64,000 nucleotides of DNA from an uncultured Acidobacteriia bacterium (lineage in GTDB: Bacteria > Acidobacteriota > Terriglobia > Bryobacterales > Bryobacteraceae), in NCBI GenBank assembly GCA_903925975.1, contig CAIYHG010000086.1, positions 1 through 64,000 of the forward strand, read 5' to 3'. The notes under the pieces are model-generated. The model ran no database searches. It was given only the letters and a program-made list of their open reading frames with translations, and was not told where the DNA came from. Positions 9,180 to 18,595 of the stretch are shown piece after piece. The first letter of the stretch is position 1. Every line of letters starts with the position of its first letter. Both the position numbers and the translations under genes were made by a program.

Positions 9180-11477
9180 ATGACCGACCGCGCCCTGCTG
9201 GAACACATCACCGGCTCGCCCCACGCGCGCGCGAATTTCAAGCAACTGGTACGGGAACTCGGCACGAAAGGCCCGGCGAGGGAAGAACTTGAGGCTGCGC
9301 TTTCGCGCCTCACGGACCGCGGCGAGCTTATTGAGACGCGCTCCGGGTATTTCACCGTGACCGCCCGCAGCCGGGAGTTCGCCATCGGGCGGCTGAACAT
9401 GCACCGAGACGGGTACGGATTCGTGATCCCGGAACGCCCGGTGGAGGGCCTGGCGGGCGACGTGTTCATTCCGCCCAACTCGGCCGAAAAGGCCATGCAT
9501 GGCGACCGTGTGCTGGTGCGGATGGGACGCATCGAGGCCGACGGGCGCGCGGACGGCGAAATCCTGCGCATTATCAACCGGGCACATCCGACAGTGGTAG
9601 GGGAATTCCGGATCGGCCGGCGCGGACAATTCGTCGTGCCGCACGACACGCGCATTCAGCAGTGGATCGAGATTCCCGCCGGGCTGGAATTTCCGCGCGA
9701 GGGTCCGGTAATTGATCGCATCGGCGTGGAGCCGCCCAAGGTTTCGTCCGTTGCGGAACTCAACGGGATGATCGTGAACGTGGAATTGTTGGAATTCCCG
9801 GAGCACGGCGCGGGCGCGGTGGGGCGCGTGGTCGAGATCCTGGGCCACCCCGACGATTTCGGCGTGGACGTGGAGGTGGTGATTCGCAAGCACCACCTGC
9901 CGCACCGGTTTCCCCCCGAGGTGGTGGCGCAGGCCGAGGGAGTGCCGAGCGCGATCTCACCCGAGGAACTCGAAGGCCGGCGCGACTTCCGCGGGATGGA
10001 CGTGGTTACCATCGACGGCGAAACGGCGCGCGATTTCGACGATGCCGTGTGGGTAGACCAGCTTCCGAACGGCAATTTCGCGCTGCACGTGCATATCGCC
10101 GACGTGAGCCACTACGTGCGCCCCGGAACGCCCATCGACGCGGAGGCGCGGCTGCGCGGAACGAGTGTGTATTTCCCCGACCGCGCAGTGCCCATGCTGC
10201 CGTTCGAGTTATCCACCAACATCTGTTCGCTGGTCCCGAAGGCGGACCGGCTGGTGCTCTCGGCGCTGCTCGAGATCGACCGGCAAGGCGATATCGCGGC
10301 CCAGGAGTTCACCCCTGGGGTGATCCGAAGCGTGGAGCGGATGACGTACACCAGCGTGCACCTCCTGCTGGAGGGCGATGCGGCAATGCGCGAACGCTAC
10401 CAGCCGCTAGTGCCGCGCTTCGAAATGATGCGCGAACTGGCGCTGCTGCTCAACCGCAAGCGCGTGCGCCGCGGGTCCATCGATTTCGACCTACCCGAAC
10501 CGCTGATCGAATTCGACGAGTGGGGCGAGATGATTGGAGTGAAACGCGCGCCGCGCAATTTCGCCCACCGCCTGATCGAAGAGTTCATGCTGGCCGCGAA
10601 CGAGGCCGTGGCTTCGCATCTGGAGCACACGGAGCTCGATTCGATCTTCCGCATCCACGAGAAGCCCGACCCCAAGCGCGTGATGGAATTCGAAGAAGTG
10701 GCCGCGCATTACGGGTATTCGCTGGGCGTGGGCGCGATCCCCGTGAAGAAGTTCGGCATCACGGACCGGCGGCGCGATGGCAGCAAGAAACGCCGCGACG
10801 TGGTTTTGCCCACGGGCGGCATGAACCTCTCGTCGCATCAATATCAGCGCCTGGTGGCCAAGATCGAGGGCAAGCCGGAGGAGCGGATTCTGAGCTACCT
10901 GATGCTGCGCTCGCTCAAGCAGGCGCGCTACAGCACGGAGAACGCCGGGCACTTCGCGCTGGCGGCGGAAACATATACGCACTTCACGTCACCCATAAGG
11001 CGATACCCGGATCTGATGATTCACCGGCTGCTGCGGGCGGCGCTGGCGGGCGATGTGGGGCGGTTGCCGCAAGGCGCCGCGCTCACCGCCATCGCCGAAG
11101 ACTGTTCGCAATCGGAGCGCCGCGCGGCAGATGCCGAGCGCGAGTTAGTGGAGTGGAAGAAAGTGCGCTTCATGTCCGATCGCGTGGGCGAGGATTTCGA
11201 TGCGCTCGTGATCAGCACCGCAAAATACGGCCTGTTCGTGGAGCTGGCGGACCTGTTCATCGAAGGACTCGTGCCGATCGACACGCTACCCGGCGACGAG
11301 TACGCGTATCAGGAGAACGTTCGTAAGGTGGTGGGGAAGCGCACGCGGCGCCAGTTCTCCATCGGGGACCGCGTGCGAGTGGTGCTGGACCGCGTGGACG
11401 CCAACGAACGCAAGTTGCAGTTTTCGCTGATGGAAGAGAACCGCGGCGCTCCACATCGCCGAAAGCTGCGCCGCTAA
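9180..11477 (+). CDS. rnr: Ribonuclease R
   Basis: This processive 3'-5' exoribonuclease degrades structured RNA and takes part in rRNA and tmRNA quality control. Its order is an N-terminal winged-helix-like region (residues 1-70), cold-shock RNA-binding domains, the RNB catalytic domain and a C-terminal S1 domain (about residues 670-750, YGLFVELADLFIEGLVPIDTL). The catalytic acidic cluster is in TIDGETARDFDDAV near residue 280. HFTSPIRRYPDLMIHRLL is the RNB signature. The 765 residues lie between RNase II and E. coli RNase R. It diverges from purC across 97 bases. The C terminus is basic (RRKLRR), as in other RNase R proteins. Confidence 0.95.
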   Translation: MTDRALLEHITGSPHARANFKQLVRELGTKGPAREELEAALSRLTDRGELIETRSGYFTVTARSREFAIGRLNMHRDGYGFVIPERPVEGLAGDVFIPPNSAEKAMHGDRVLVRMGRIEADGRADGEILRIINRAHPTVVGEFRIGRRGQFVVPHDTRIQQWIEIPAGLEFPREGPVIDRIGVEPPKVSSVAELNGMIVNVELLEFPEHGAGAVGRVVEILGHPDDFGVDVEVVIRKHHLPHRFPPEVVAQAEGVPSAISPEELEGRRDFRGMDVVTIDGETARDFDDAVWVDQLPNGNFALHVHIADVSHYVRPGTPIDAEARLRGTSVYFPDRAVPMLPFELSTNICSLVPKADRLVLSALLEIDRQGDIAAQEFTPGVIRSVERMTYTSVHLLLEGDAAMRERYQPLVPRFEMMRELALLLNRKRVRRGSIDFDLPEPLIEFDEWGEMIGVKRAPRNFAHRLIEEFMLAANEAVASHLEHTELDSIFRIHEKPDPKRVMEFEEVAAHYGYSLGVGAIPVKKFGITDRRRDGSKKRRDVVLPTGGMNLSSHQYQRLVAKIEGKPEERILSYLMLRSLKQARYSTENAGHFALAAETYTHFTSPIRRYPDLMIHRLLRAALAGDVGRLPQGAALTAIAEDCSQSERRAADAERELVEWKKVRFMSDRVGEDFDALVISTAKYGLFVELADLFIEGLVPIDTLPGDEYAYQENVRKVVGKRTRRQFSIGDRVRVVLDRVDANERKLQFSLMEENRGAPHRRKLRR

Positions 11478-11543
11478 GGGAATCGGGATCAATACCATGG
11501 CGTCTGGGTGGGAGAGCTTGCGCTGCGGCGGCGTTCAAACACA

Positions 11544-11565
11544 GGGCAGGCCAGGAGCCCTGCCC
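11544..11565. repeat. GC hairpin downstream of rnr
   Basis: GGGCAGG and CCTGCCC form a perfect 7-bp stem with an 8-base loop, 66 bases after the rnr stop. No U-tract follows. It shares the GGCAGG/CCTGCC core with the hairpins at 2336 and 5499, which suggests a dispersed intergenic element. Confidence 0.4.
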
Positions 11566-11705
11566 CACTGGGCGCCGATCGAGTGGAGACGGTTTTGCGA
11601 ACCCAAAGCGGGTTCGCGCCATGTGCTGAAATAAGCTTGTACGGAACAGCCACAGGATTCCGCCCGCAAGCGCGTTGCCAGGCGCCGCAGGGATAGCGCG
11701 GTAAG

Positions 11706-14165
11706 ATGATCGCCTCCAGAACACCCCGGACGATTTGGGTCGAACTGACATCGAAGTGTCCTCTGGATTGCGTATTCTGCTCGCGCAAGACACGGCGCGG
11801 TGTGGGCGATCACATGCCCTACGAACTCTTCGAGTCCCTGGTGAGTCAGGTTTCCGATCCCCGCACCTTTCTGTTGAACTACTCGGGCGAATCCACGGTC
11901 TACCCCGAGTTGATCCCGGCAATCCGGTTGGCGCGCTCGACGGGCGCATTCGTCGAACTGGTTTCCGCGCTGGTGAATGTGCCCGAAGCGGCAAGCCGCG
12001 AGTTGTCTTCGAGCGGGTTGAACCGGCTGACCGTGTCGCTGCACACCACGAATGCCGCGCGGTACCGCGACATCTACCGCTACGGAAGTTTCGAGGAACT
12101 GCGCGCGCGACTGAGCTTATTGCTGGAGTCAAGGCACCGCAGCGACACGCCCTTGGCAGTGGACCTGGCGTTCGTGGCCATGGATCGAAACCTGGAGGAT
12201 CTGCCCAGTGTTGCAGCTTTCGCGGCGTCGATGGGACTGCGGAGCATCTCCGTCTTTCCGGTTTTGCGGCGCGACCAGATTCCAGAACGGTTCCCCAGCG
12301 AACTGACGGAACTTGGCGTCGCCCGGCCGGGGTTTCAGGAGAGGGTCGCGGCGGCAGTTAAAGCCGCGGCGAGCCACAGCCCGGAAGTTTCCATCCGCAT
12401 CTGCGATCCGTCATTCACTGTCACCGGCGCCACATTAGGAGAATCGCCCATCCCGTACCCCGGACCGCTGCCAGATGGCGCCAGCATTCATTCCTGCGAA
12501 CAGAACCCCTGGGAAACCGCCCATGTGCTGGCCAACGGCGACGTGGTGGCCTGCGAGCAACTGGACAAGATTCCTCTCGGAAATCTGGCCCGGCAATCGC
12601 TGTCGGAGATCTGGCGTGGCGAGGCGTACCGCGCATTCCGGGAGCAGTACGCGCGCGGCGCCACGCCCGAATGCCGTGCATGCCCTTGGAAGCTGGCGTA
12701 TCGCCCCGGCGCCGTGCAGAGTGAGATCATCGGCTCACGCGGCAGGAACGCGCAACTATGGCACGGCTGGCACGCGCCTGACGGCGAAGCGCACGTTTGG
12801 GCCAGCCAGCAGGCGTTGGCCGTAATCGCGCCGAGGGAGGGCTCGCGCGCGCTACGCCTCTCCGGCATGCTGCCTCCCGGGCCCCCGGGCAGTCCCAATG
12901 AGTTGGCGATCTCGTGCAATGGAGCGGAGGCCGCGCGAGTTGGGAACTCAGGCACGGACGTATCGCCTTTTGCGCTTGAGTTGCCGGTTTCTCCCAACGG
13001 AAACGGGCCGTGGAGGGTCGAGTTCCGAACGCGCCACATGTACCGCCCGAGCGAGCGCGGCGATGGGCCCGATCAGCGCGATCTGGGGTTTGCGCTGGGC
13101 CTGCTCGCCTCCCAGCCTTTCGTGGATCCGGAAGAAGTGGCGCGCCGGGAAAAGCTGCTGCGCCCGCTGCCTTACATCGTGCGTGGGATCGATGCGGCCG
13201 GCCGCGCGGCGGCGCGCTGCCTGCGGCACGGGCGGGCCGACGGCGGCAGACGGTTTGCTCCGGGGCTCTCCGTACTGATTCCCGAGCGTGACAATGCGGC
13301 GGAGTTGGCGGAGTGCCTGGCGAGCGTGCGCCAAGCCGCCGCCCGGCTGAGCGAACCAACTGAGGTGATCGTGCTGGTGAACGGTTCGCCCCCGTTCGAT
13401 TATGAGATGCTGCGCGCGCGTCACCCGGAAGCCCGATGGCGCTTCTTCAAAAAGCCTCTCGGGTTCGGCGGCGCGGTAAGGGCAGGATTGCGAGCTGTCC
13501 GCCACGACTGGACGTACCTGCTCAACAGCGACGTGGCGCTCGATGCGGAAGCGTTGGCCCAGTCCGCAGTTCACCGGCATGCCGGAATCTTTTCCATCGC
13601 GTCACGAATCCGGCTCAAAGACCCGACGAAATTTCAGGATGAAACCAACTGGACAAAGCTATTCATCGATGACGGCCTGGTGACCATTCACGATTGCATC
13701 GCGGATTTCGATGAGACGGTTCCGGGGTTCTATGCGGGGGGCGGAGCATCCCTGTTTCAGACGCGCCTGCTGCGGCAGTTCGCCCGCGTCTCCGCCTACG
13801 ACCCGTTCTACTGGGAGGACGTGGAATGGGGCTGGCGCGCGCGAAAGCTCGGCTACGGTTCGCTGTTCTGCCCCACGTCAGTTGCGCATCACACCCGCCG
13901 CTCGACGATCTCGCGAGCATACCCGCCCGAAGAAATCGAACGCATCTGGGCGCGTAACCGCTTGCTGTTTCAGTTACGCAATTTCACTGAGGCGGGGTCG
14001 CTCAGGCGAGTCGGAGAGGAACTGGCGCGCTCCGCAGGGATGCCCGCCCTGAATCTCTCCACGTTGTGGAAGATCGCGAACGGGCGTTTATGGAACCATC
14101 TCGCACCGGTTCCCGATAGCGGTGTGCTGGCGGTCTTGAACTCAGCCTTGAGCGCGCCGCGCTAG
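11706..14165 (+). CDS. Radical SAM / SPASM protein fused to a family 2 glycosyltransferase
   Basis: The 819-residue protein has three parts. Residues 1-330 form a radical SAM enzyme: CPLDCVFC (Cys18, 22, 25) binds the 4Fe-4S cluster, NYSGEST follows, and a SPASM-like cysteine set comes later (Cys near 264 and 281, CRACPW near 321). Residues 340-465 look like a beta-sandwich ending in MYRPSERGDGPDQRDLGF, a pattern seen in surface-polysaccharide enzymes. Residues 520-819 are a GT2 transferase with SVLIPERDNAAEL, LLNSDVALD and DPFYWEDVEWGWRARKLGYG. Known families suggest radical chemistry plus sugar transfer, perhaps on one cell-surface glycan or peptide; this is inference. Its stop codon shares a CTAG palindrome with the convergent gene. 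Confidence 0.82.
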   Translation: MIASRTPRTIWVELTSKCPLDCVFCSRKTRRGVGDHMPYELFESLVSQVSDPRTFLLNYSGESTVYPELIPAIRLARSTGAFVELVSALVNVPEAASRELSSSGLNRLTVSLHTTNAARYRDIYRYGSFEELRARLSLLLESRHRSDTPLAVDLAFVAMDRNLEDLPSVAAFAASMGLRSISVFPVLRRDQIPERFPSELTELGVARPGFQERVAAAVKAAASHSPEVSIRICDPSFTVTGATLGESPIPYPGPLPDGASIHSCEQNPWETAHVLANGDVVACEQLDKIPLGNLARQSLSEIWRGEAYRAFREQYARGATPECRACPWKLAYRPGAVQSEIIGSRGRNAQLWHGWHAPDGEAHVWASQQALAVIAPREGSRALRLSGMLPPGPPGSPNELAISCNGAEAARVGNSGTDVSPFALELPVSPNGNGPWRVEFRTRHMYRPSERGDGPDQRDLGFALGLLASQPFVDPEEVARREKLLRPLPYIVRGIDAAGRAAARCLRHGRADGGRRFAPGLSVLIPERDNAAELAECLASVRQAAARLSEPTEVIVLVNGSPPFDYEMLRARHPEARWRFFKKPLGFGGAVRAGLRAVRHDWTYLLNSDVALDAEALAQSAVHRHAGIFSIASRIRLKDPTKFQDETNWTKLFIDDGLVTIHDCIADFDETVPGFYAGGGASLFQTRLLRQFARVSAYDPFYWEDVEWGWRARKLGYGSLFCPTSVAHHTRRSTISRAYPPEEIERIWARNRLLFQLRNFTEAGSLRRVGEELARSAGMPALNLSTLWKIANGRLWNHLAPVPDSGVLAVLNSALSAPR

Positions 14166-14773
14166 AACGTAATCCCCAGCAGAAACTCAGCCTGGCTCTT
14201 GTTGCCTTGCACCATGCTCACCGGGTCCACAAACTTGCCCGAGCCCCAGCGCGTGTAACGAACCTCCGGCGAGATGTGGAGGACTACCGCATGGATATCC
14301 AAACCGGCCCCCATCACAAAGCCTTTTGTCGTGTTGGAAGTTGTGGGCGAGTTGGTCAGATTCAGAGCAGAGCGGACGGATTGCGTGAGTCCGCTGATGT
14401 GGTCCCACGCGACACCGGCGTCCACGAACGGTTTGACTCCGGGCGTCGGGAAGCGGAACTTGGCCAGCAGCGGAAACTCCAAGGCGCCGCCGGTGGCCGT
14501 GATGGCGACGGGCACGCCGTTCACGGTTCCGACGGAGACATAATTCAACCGGCGGTAGAGCGCGTCAAACTCTATCGCGAGGCCGGCAGGCAGCTTCAAC
14601 TCAACCGTCGGCCCCGCGACATACCGCTTCGTGCCGGAATTGAACCCGAAGTTCGAGCTCTGTATCCGGTCGGTGAAATCGGTCAGGGGCACCCCGGCCT
14701 TCACGCCAAGCGTCAGGGGCGATACCGCGAATGCCGAAGCGGCGGCGAACAGGAACAAGAAGAGCGGTTTCAT
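14162..14773 (-). CDS. Outer-membrane beta-barrel protein
   Basis: The 203-residue protein starts with a signal peptide (PLFLFLFAAASAFA) and then shows alternating amphipathic strands (for example LTLGVKAGVPLTDF, GPTVELKLPAGLAIEFDALY). It ends in phenylalanine (LLGITF), the usual barrel-assembly signal. It fits the small OmpA/OmpW-like barrel families. The ATG at 14773 has AGGAG six bases upstream; the in-frame extension to 14860 lacks such a site. The pore or receptor role is not evident. It sits 84 bases after lptB on the same strand. Confidence 0.8.
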   Translation of the reverse strand: MKPLFLFLFAAASAFAVSPLTLGVKAGVPLTDFTDRIQSSNFGFNSGTKRYVAGPTVELKLPAGLAIEFDALYRRLNYVSVGTVNGVPVAITATGGALEFPLLAKFRFPTPGVKPFVDAGVAWDHISGLTQSVRSALNLTNSPTTSNTTKGFVMGAGLDIHAVVLHISPEVRYTRWGSGKFVDPVSMVQGNKSQAEFLLGITF

Positions 14774-14856
14774 ATCATCTCCTACGAACAAGCCAGCACA
14801 TTGGTTTCCAGTGTGGTGGAAATCACGCGACGCCAAATGGCCCCGGCGCCGCAGCC

Positions 14857-15594
14857 TCACACCCTCAGGGTAAACGTTTCTCCCAGGTAAACGCGCCTCA
14901 CTTCCGGGTCGCGCGCCAGCGCTTCGGGCGTACCGGCACGGAAAATCTCTCCGTTGCTGATGATATACGCACGGTCCGTAACCGCCAGTGTTTCGCTCAC
15001 GTTGTGATCCGTTACCAGTATCCCGATGCCCTGGCGCTTCAGGTCGAAGATGATGCGCTGCAATTCGAGCACCTGGATCGGATCGATCCCCGAGAAGGGT
15101 TCGTCGAGCAGCAGGAAGCGCGGGTCGATCACCAGGGAGCGGGCGATTTCGACGCGCCGCCGTTCGCCGCCGGAAAGCATGTAACCCTGATTCCGCCGCA
15201 CCTTTTCGAGACCAAGCTGGTCGATGAGCTGATCCATCTTCTCGCGCCGCTTCCGCGCGCGCAGAGGCAGCGTTTCGAGAATGGCCATCAGGTTTTCTTC
15301 GACGGTGAGCTTGCGGAAAACCGAAGCCTCCTGCGGCAGGTAGCTGACGCCGCGCCGGGCGCGCTGGTACATCGCCAGATGGGTGATGTCCTCTCCATCG
15401 ACTTCCACCGTGCCCGAATCGGGGCTAATCAGGCCCACAATCATGTAAAAGGAGGTGGTCTTGCCGGCGCCGTTGGGCCCGAGCAGGCCTACTACTTTGC
15501 CCTGCTCCACGGAAACCGAGACGTCGTGGACCACGTGGCGGCCGCGGTAGGCTTTGGAGAGGTTCTTGGTTTCGAGCGCGCTCATCAGGCTCAC
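14857..15594 (-). CDS. lptB: LPS export ABC transporter ATPase LptB
   Basis: The 245-residue ATP-binding subunit powers extraction of lipopolysaccharide from the inner membrane. Walker A is GPNGAGKTT, the signature is [15 protein letters not shown], Walker B is [15 protein letters not shown] and the switch histidine is in [10 protein letters not shown]; all are typical of LptB. The GTG at 15594 overlaps the stop of the upstream LptC/LptA gene (GTGA); an ATG three codons later is an alternative. The permeases LptF and LptG are not in the window. Confidence 0.94.
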   Translation of the reverse strand: MSLMSALETKNLSKAYRGRHVVHDVSVSVEQGKVVGLLGPNGAGKTTSFYMIVGLISPDSGTVEVDGEDITHLAMYQRARRGVSYLPQEASVFRKLTVEENLMAILETLPLRARKRREKMDQLIDQLGLEKVRRNQGYMLSGGERRRVEIARSLVIDPRFLLLDEPFSGIDPIQVLELQRIIFDLKRQGIGILVTDHNVSETLAVTDRAYIISNGEIFRAGTPEALARDPEVRRVYLGETFTLRV

Positions 15595-17849
15595 TTGTGG
15601 TCGCGGTTGACGCGGCTCTTGACGGGGTCGCCTGGGGCGCCGCTCCCCAGCAGCCTATCATCGTTAGCGTAGTAGGTCAATTCCGCGCCTTCGGAAGAAC
15701 CTTTGACGCTATCGACAAGCTTCGCGTTGCCTCCGCGCAGCACGATCTTCTGATTAGCGGAGTAATATTCGGCGTGATCTCCGGTGCCCGTCCGCCTGCG
15801 CGCGGGGGCGTCCTGCACGATGCGGACGTTGCCATCGGCGAACGCCTTTTCGAGTTGAGAACCGCCGCCCTGGCCCAGATTGGCGCGCAGGTCGCGCGAA
15901 TCCACGGCCAGCCCCGGGCGGACCAGTTTCACGCCTCCGGTGTAAACCGCCAACCGGTCCGCGTCGGTATAGACCATCTTCTGGGCACGCACCACCGTCA
16001 GCACGGGCGCGGCGGCGGGCTTGGCGGCCGCCGGCTGTTCCCATAGGTTCGTAATCACATTGCCCGAGGCCGTCAGGATACGCTTCTCCCGGTCGATATC
16101 GAGGGTGTCGCCCTGTATTCGGTTGGCTCCCTGCCACATGACCGCATCGCCTTCGTAGTGTATGGAGCGGTTTCGGTTGGTGGATTGCATCTTGCGCGCC
16201 TGGGCCTGGATGGGGTCTTCGCCGGCCAGCATCTGCGGACTCTGCTTATCGGCGAGCCGGCTGGACCGCACCTGCCCTTCCGCGGAAAAATCGCCCGTGG
16301 TTTGATTCAGGCGGATCAGGTCCGCGGCGGTGGACCCGGTAGAATCCCATACGCGCGCCGACGTGCGCAGAACGATGACGTCCTGCGCGGCGTCAAGCGT
16401 TGCCTGGGCGGCCCGTGCGCGGCGGTCGGCTTCGTCATAGCTGAAGTCGCCCGATTGCTCCATCGAGGTCATCCGCCCCGTGGCCAGGTCGAAGCGCACC
16501 ACAAGTTCGCGGCTGCGGGTGATGGCCAGAGCGCGGTTGCGCTTGCGCTCGTCCTCGGTGGGGTCGGTCTGCGTCTTCGCATCCGTGGCGCGGAACGATT
16601 CGATGGCGTTTCGCGGCCCGTAGGCGATGGCCAGATTATTGCCGTCTAAGGTGCGATGGCGTTGCGAGGGCGCGTTGGGGAAGAACTCGAGCGTGCCGGG
16701 GCCGCGCGTAACCAGGCTTTCCATTTCGCGCCCGCCGGCGCGCATCTTCATATCCACGTCGTTCGAGCGTAGAACGCGCGTTTCGGCCGGCTGCGCGCCC
16801 GCTATGGGCAGCGGCTTGGAAGTAACCACGGCGTTGCCGGTGGCTGCGATGCGGTCGAGCGCGCTTTCATCGGCCTGGGTCGAGAAAGTCATGGCCACCA
16901 CATCGGAACGCACGCTGGTCTCGCCGGTTGGCGAGGAGGAGGTCATCTGCGCTCCGCCATTCCCGCGCACCGTCTGAATGGCGCCCTCGTCGTTGAAATC
17001 CACCTGGAGTTGCGCGGCGTTGTAGGCCAGCTTTCGATTGGGATAAGCGTCGGTTCCGGTGGCTTGGGCAGCCGTGATCTGCTGAATTGCGTGGCTCGAT
17101 CCGCCGGGGCCGTCGACTTGCTTGAGGCGGACTACGGCGTCGCGGCCCTCGATCACGGCAGCGCCGCGCTTCAACCGGCCCCACGGGCGCAGCCGGATCT
17201 CGGATTCCAGTTCGAGATACGTCAGGCTTTCGGCCTCGATGGTCATGGGCTCGGCTCCCGGCTTGGGGGACCGCCAGTTGAGATGCACGTCCTTCTTCAT
17301 TTCGAGCACGCGCGAGGCGGGGTCGTAGGACGCCCCGGTGGCGCTGCCCTCGCCGTTCTGAAAAACGAAGGTGGAAGGCCGGTCGGTATCGGCCTTTCCG
17401 GTGGCCGGGTCCAGAGCGATGCCGGCCGATTTGATGGATACCAGCGAATGCGCGGGAGAACCGTCGGCGGGGGCGCCGATGGTGATTTCAACGTCGCCAT
17501 CGGAATAGAACCGGTTATCGGTGGTAGACAGCGTGGCCGCCGCGCTGGTGATGAGGTCGTAGGTGCCGGCATCCTCGCTGAAGAGCTTCAGGCGCACTCC
17601 CCGCAGATCCACCCGCGAGGAATCCTTGGACTGGCGGTAGTCCTCCGCTTCAAGATCGAAAACCTTTCTGTTTCCAATGGATTGCGAGATCTTATAGTGT
17701 TCCGCCGAGGAACTGAGCCCGGGCGGCAGGGGCTGGGGTGCGGGGGCGGCGTTGTCGCGCAGGGTTTTGCGCTGGGCGCGATAGGCAATCAGCGCGCCGC
17801 CGAGGATCGCGGCTATTGCCAGCAATAGAAGCCACCGCGCGCCTCTCAT
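15591..17849 (-). CDS. LptC-LptA (OstA) fusion for LPS transport
   Basis: The 752-residue protein starts with one membrane helix ([18 protein letters not shown]). A periplasmic region follows that is made of repeated beta-jellyroll units. The first unit is LptC-like ([15 protein letters not shown], then LYSEDG-type strands). Later ones are LptA/OstA-like (for example [20 protein letters not shown] and [20 protein letters not shown]). LptC and LptA form the bridge that carries LPS from LptB2FG to LptD; here both appear in one polypeptide overlapping lptB. ATG 17849 is preferred because the hydrophobic helix begins right after it. The frame extends to 17984, but that part crosses the divergent asparaginase start. 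Confidence 0.86.
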   Translation of the reverse strand: MRGARWLLLLAIAAILGGALIAYRAQRKTLRDNAAPAPQPLPPGLSSSAEHYKISQSIGNRKVFDLEAEDYRQSKDSSRVDLRGVRLKLFSEDAGTYDLITSAAATLSTTDNRFYSDGDVEITIGAPADGSPAHSLVSIKSAGIALDPATGKADTDRPSTFVFQNGEGSATGASYDPASRVLEMKKDVHLNWRSPKPGAEPMTIEAESLTYLELESEIRLRPWGRLKRGAAVIEGRDAVVRLKQVDGPGGSSHAIQQITAAQATGTDAYPNRKLAYNAAQLQVDFNDEGAIQTVRGNGGAQMTSSSPTGETSVRSDVVAMTFSTQADESALDRIAATGNAVVTSKPLPIAGAQPAETRVLRSNDVDMKMRAGGREMESLVTRGPGTLEFFPNAPSQRHRTLDGNNLAIAYGPRNAIESFRATDAKTQTDPTEDERKRNRALAITRSRELVVRFDLATGRMTSMEQSGDFSYDEADRRARAAQATLDAAQDVIVLRTSARVWDSTGSTAADLIRLNQTTGDFSAEGQVRSSRLADKQSPQMLAGEDPIQAQARKMQSTNRNRSIHYEGDAVMWQGANRIQGDTLDIDREKRILTASGNVITNLWEQPAAAKPAAAPVLTVVRAQKMVYTDADRLAVYTGGVKLVRPGLAVDSRDLRANLGQGGGSQLEKAFADGNVRIVQDAPARRRTGTGDHAEYYSANQKIVLRGGNAKLVDSVKGSSEGAELTYYANDDRLLGSGAPGDPVKSRVNRDHK

Positions 17850-17916
17850 GGGGATAGAACCACTATAACAGTGTGCCATGCGCCGGACTCCGCGGCTTTG
17901 TGTAAGGATGGATCGC

Positions 17917-18432
17917 ATGGGTTCCGAACGCATCCGGATACTGGCTACCGGGGGAACGTTTGACAAGGAATACGACGAACTCACCGGCGAACTCTACTTC
18001 AAGGATTCCCACCTGCGCGACATGCTGCGTCTGGGGCGGTGCCACCTGGAGGTGGACGTCCGCACGCTGATGATGATCGACAGCCTGCAGATGACCGACG
18101 ACGACCGCCGGATGATTCTGGAGCACTGCCAGCGCTGCGAGGAGCGCCGCATCGTGATCACCCACGGCACGGACTCCATGGAGCAGACTGCCGCCGTGCT
18201 GGGCCGCGCGATTTCGGACAAGACCGTCGTGCTCACAGGGGCCATGGTCCCCTACACCTTCGGCAGTTCGGACGGCATGTTCAACCTAGGCACCGCGCTG
18301 GCCTTCGTGCAGACTCTCCCGCCGGGAGTCTACGTGGCCATGAACGGACGCGTGTTCTTATGGCACTCGGTGCGGAAGAACCGGGAGCGCGGGGTGTTCG
18401 AGGACGCTGTGGACGCACGCAAGCAAGGTTGA
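17917..18432 (+). CDS. Single-domain asparaginase-like protein
   Basis: The 171-residue protein corresponds to the N-terminal domain of L-asparaginase, which is normally about 330 residues. The catalytic set of the family can be aligned: Thr14 (LATGGTFD), Thr85-Asp86 (THGTDSME) and a lysine at 154 (SVRKN) in the place of E. coli AnsB Lys162. The whole C-terminal domain, which in the classic tetramer helps form the active site, is missing. The frame ends normally at TGA after a Lys-rich tail, with no matching downstream remainder. AAGGA lies eight bases before ATG 17917. It could be a genuine short amidohydrolase family or an old truncation; the intact residues favour the former. Confidence 0.78.
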   Translation: MGSERIRILATGGTFDKEYDELTGELYFKDSHLRDMLRLGRCHLEVDVRTLMMIDSLQMTDDDRRMILEHCQRCEERRIVITHGTDSMEQTAAVLGRAISDKTVVLTGAMVPYTFGSSDGMFNLGTALAFVQTLPPGVYVAMNGRVFLWHSVRKNRERGVFEDAVDARKQG

Positions 18433-18488
18433 GCCTCTCCTTGTCAACTACAGGAACTACTTACACTTCATCAACTTACAAGCAAATC

Positions 18489-18515
18489 TTGTCACTCCAG
18501 CCAATCGTGTGCTAA
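18489..18515 (+). promoter_or_regulatory. CIRCE-like HrcA operator before groES
   Basis: TTGTCACTC and GTGTGCTAA are separated by exactly nine bases. The CIRCE consensus is TTAGCACTC-N9-GAGTGCTAA, so the two arms carry two and one mismatches. It lies 80 bases before the groES start, where HrcA repression would be expected. TTGTCA and TAATAA, 18 bases apart, could be overlapping promoter boxes. Confidence 0.6.
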
Positions 18516-18595
18516 TAATATTGAACGGAAGCCAGCCATAGCCGCTGGATTCCATTCGTAAATCAGATTCAATCTCATCGCAGGAGGCAGTATCA

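Noticed and set aside
9083-9655. Upstream extension of the purC frame by 191 codons
   Set aside because: It is antisense to rnr, Ser/Arg-rich and unlike SAICAR synthetase; GTG 9082 has a GAGGA site.
10049-11326. Second plus-strand frame inside rnr
   Set aside because: It runs in another frame within the RNB domain and gives an Arg/Ala-rich product without motifs.
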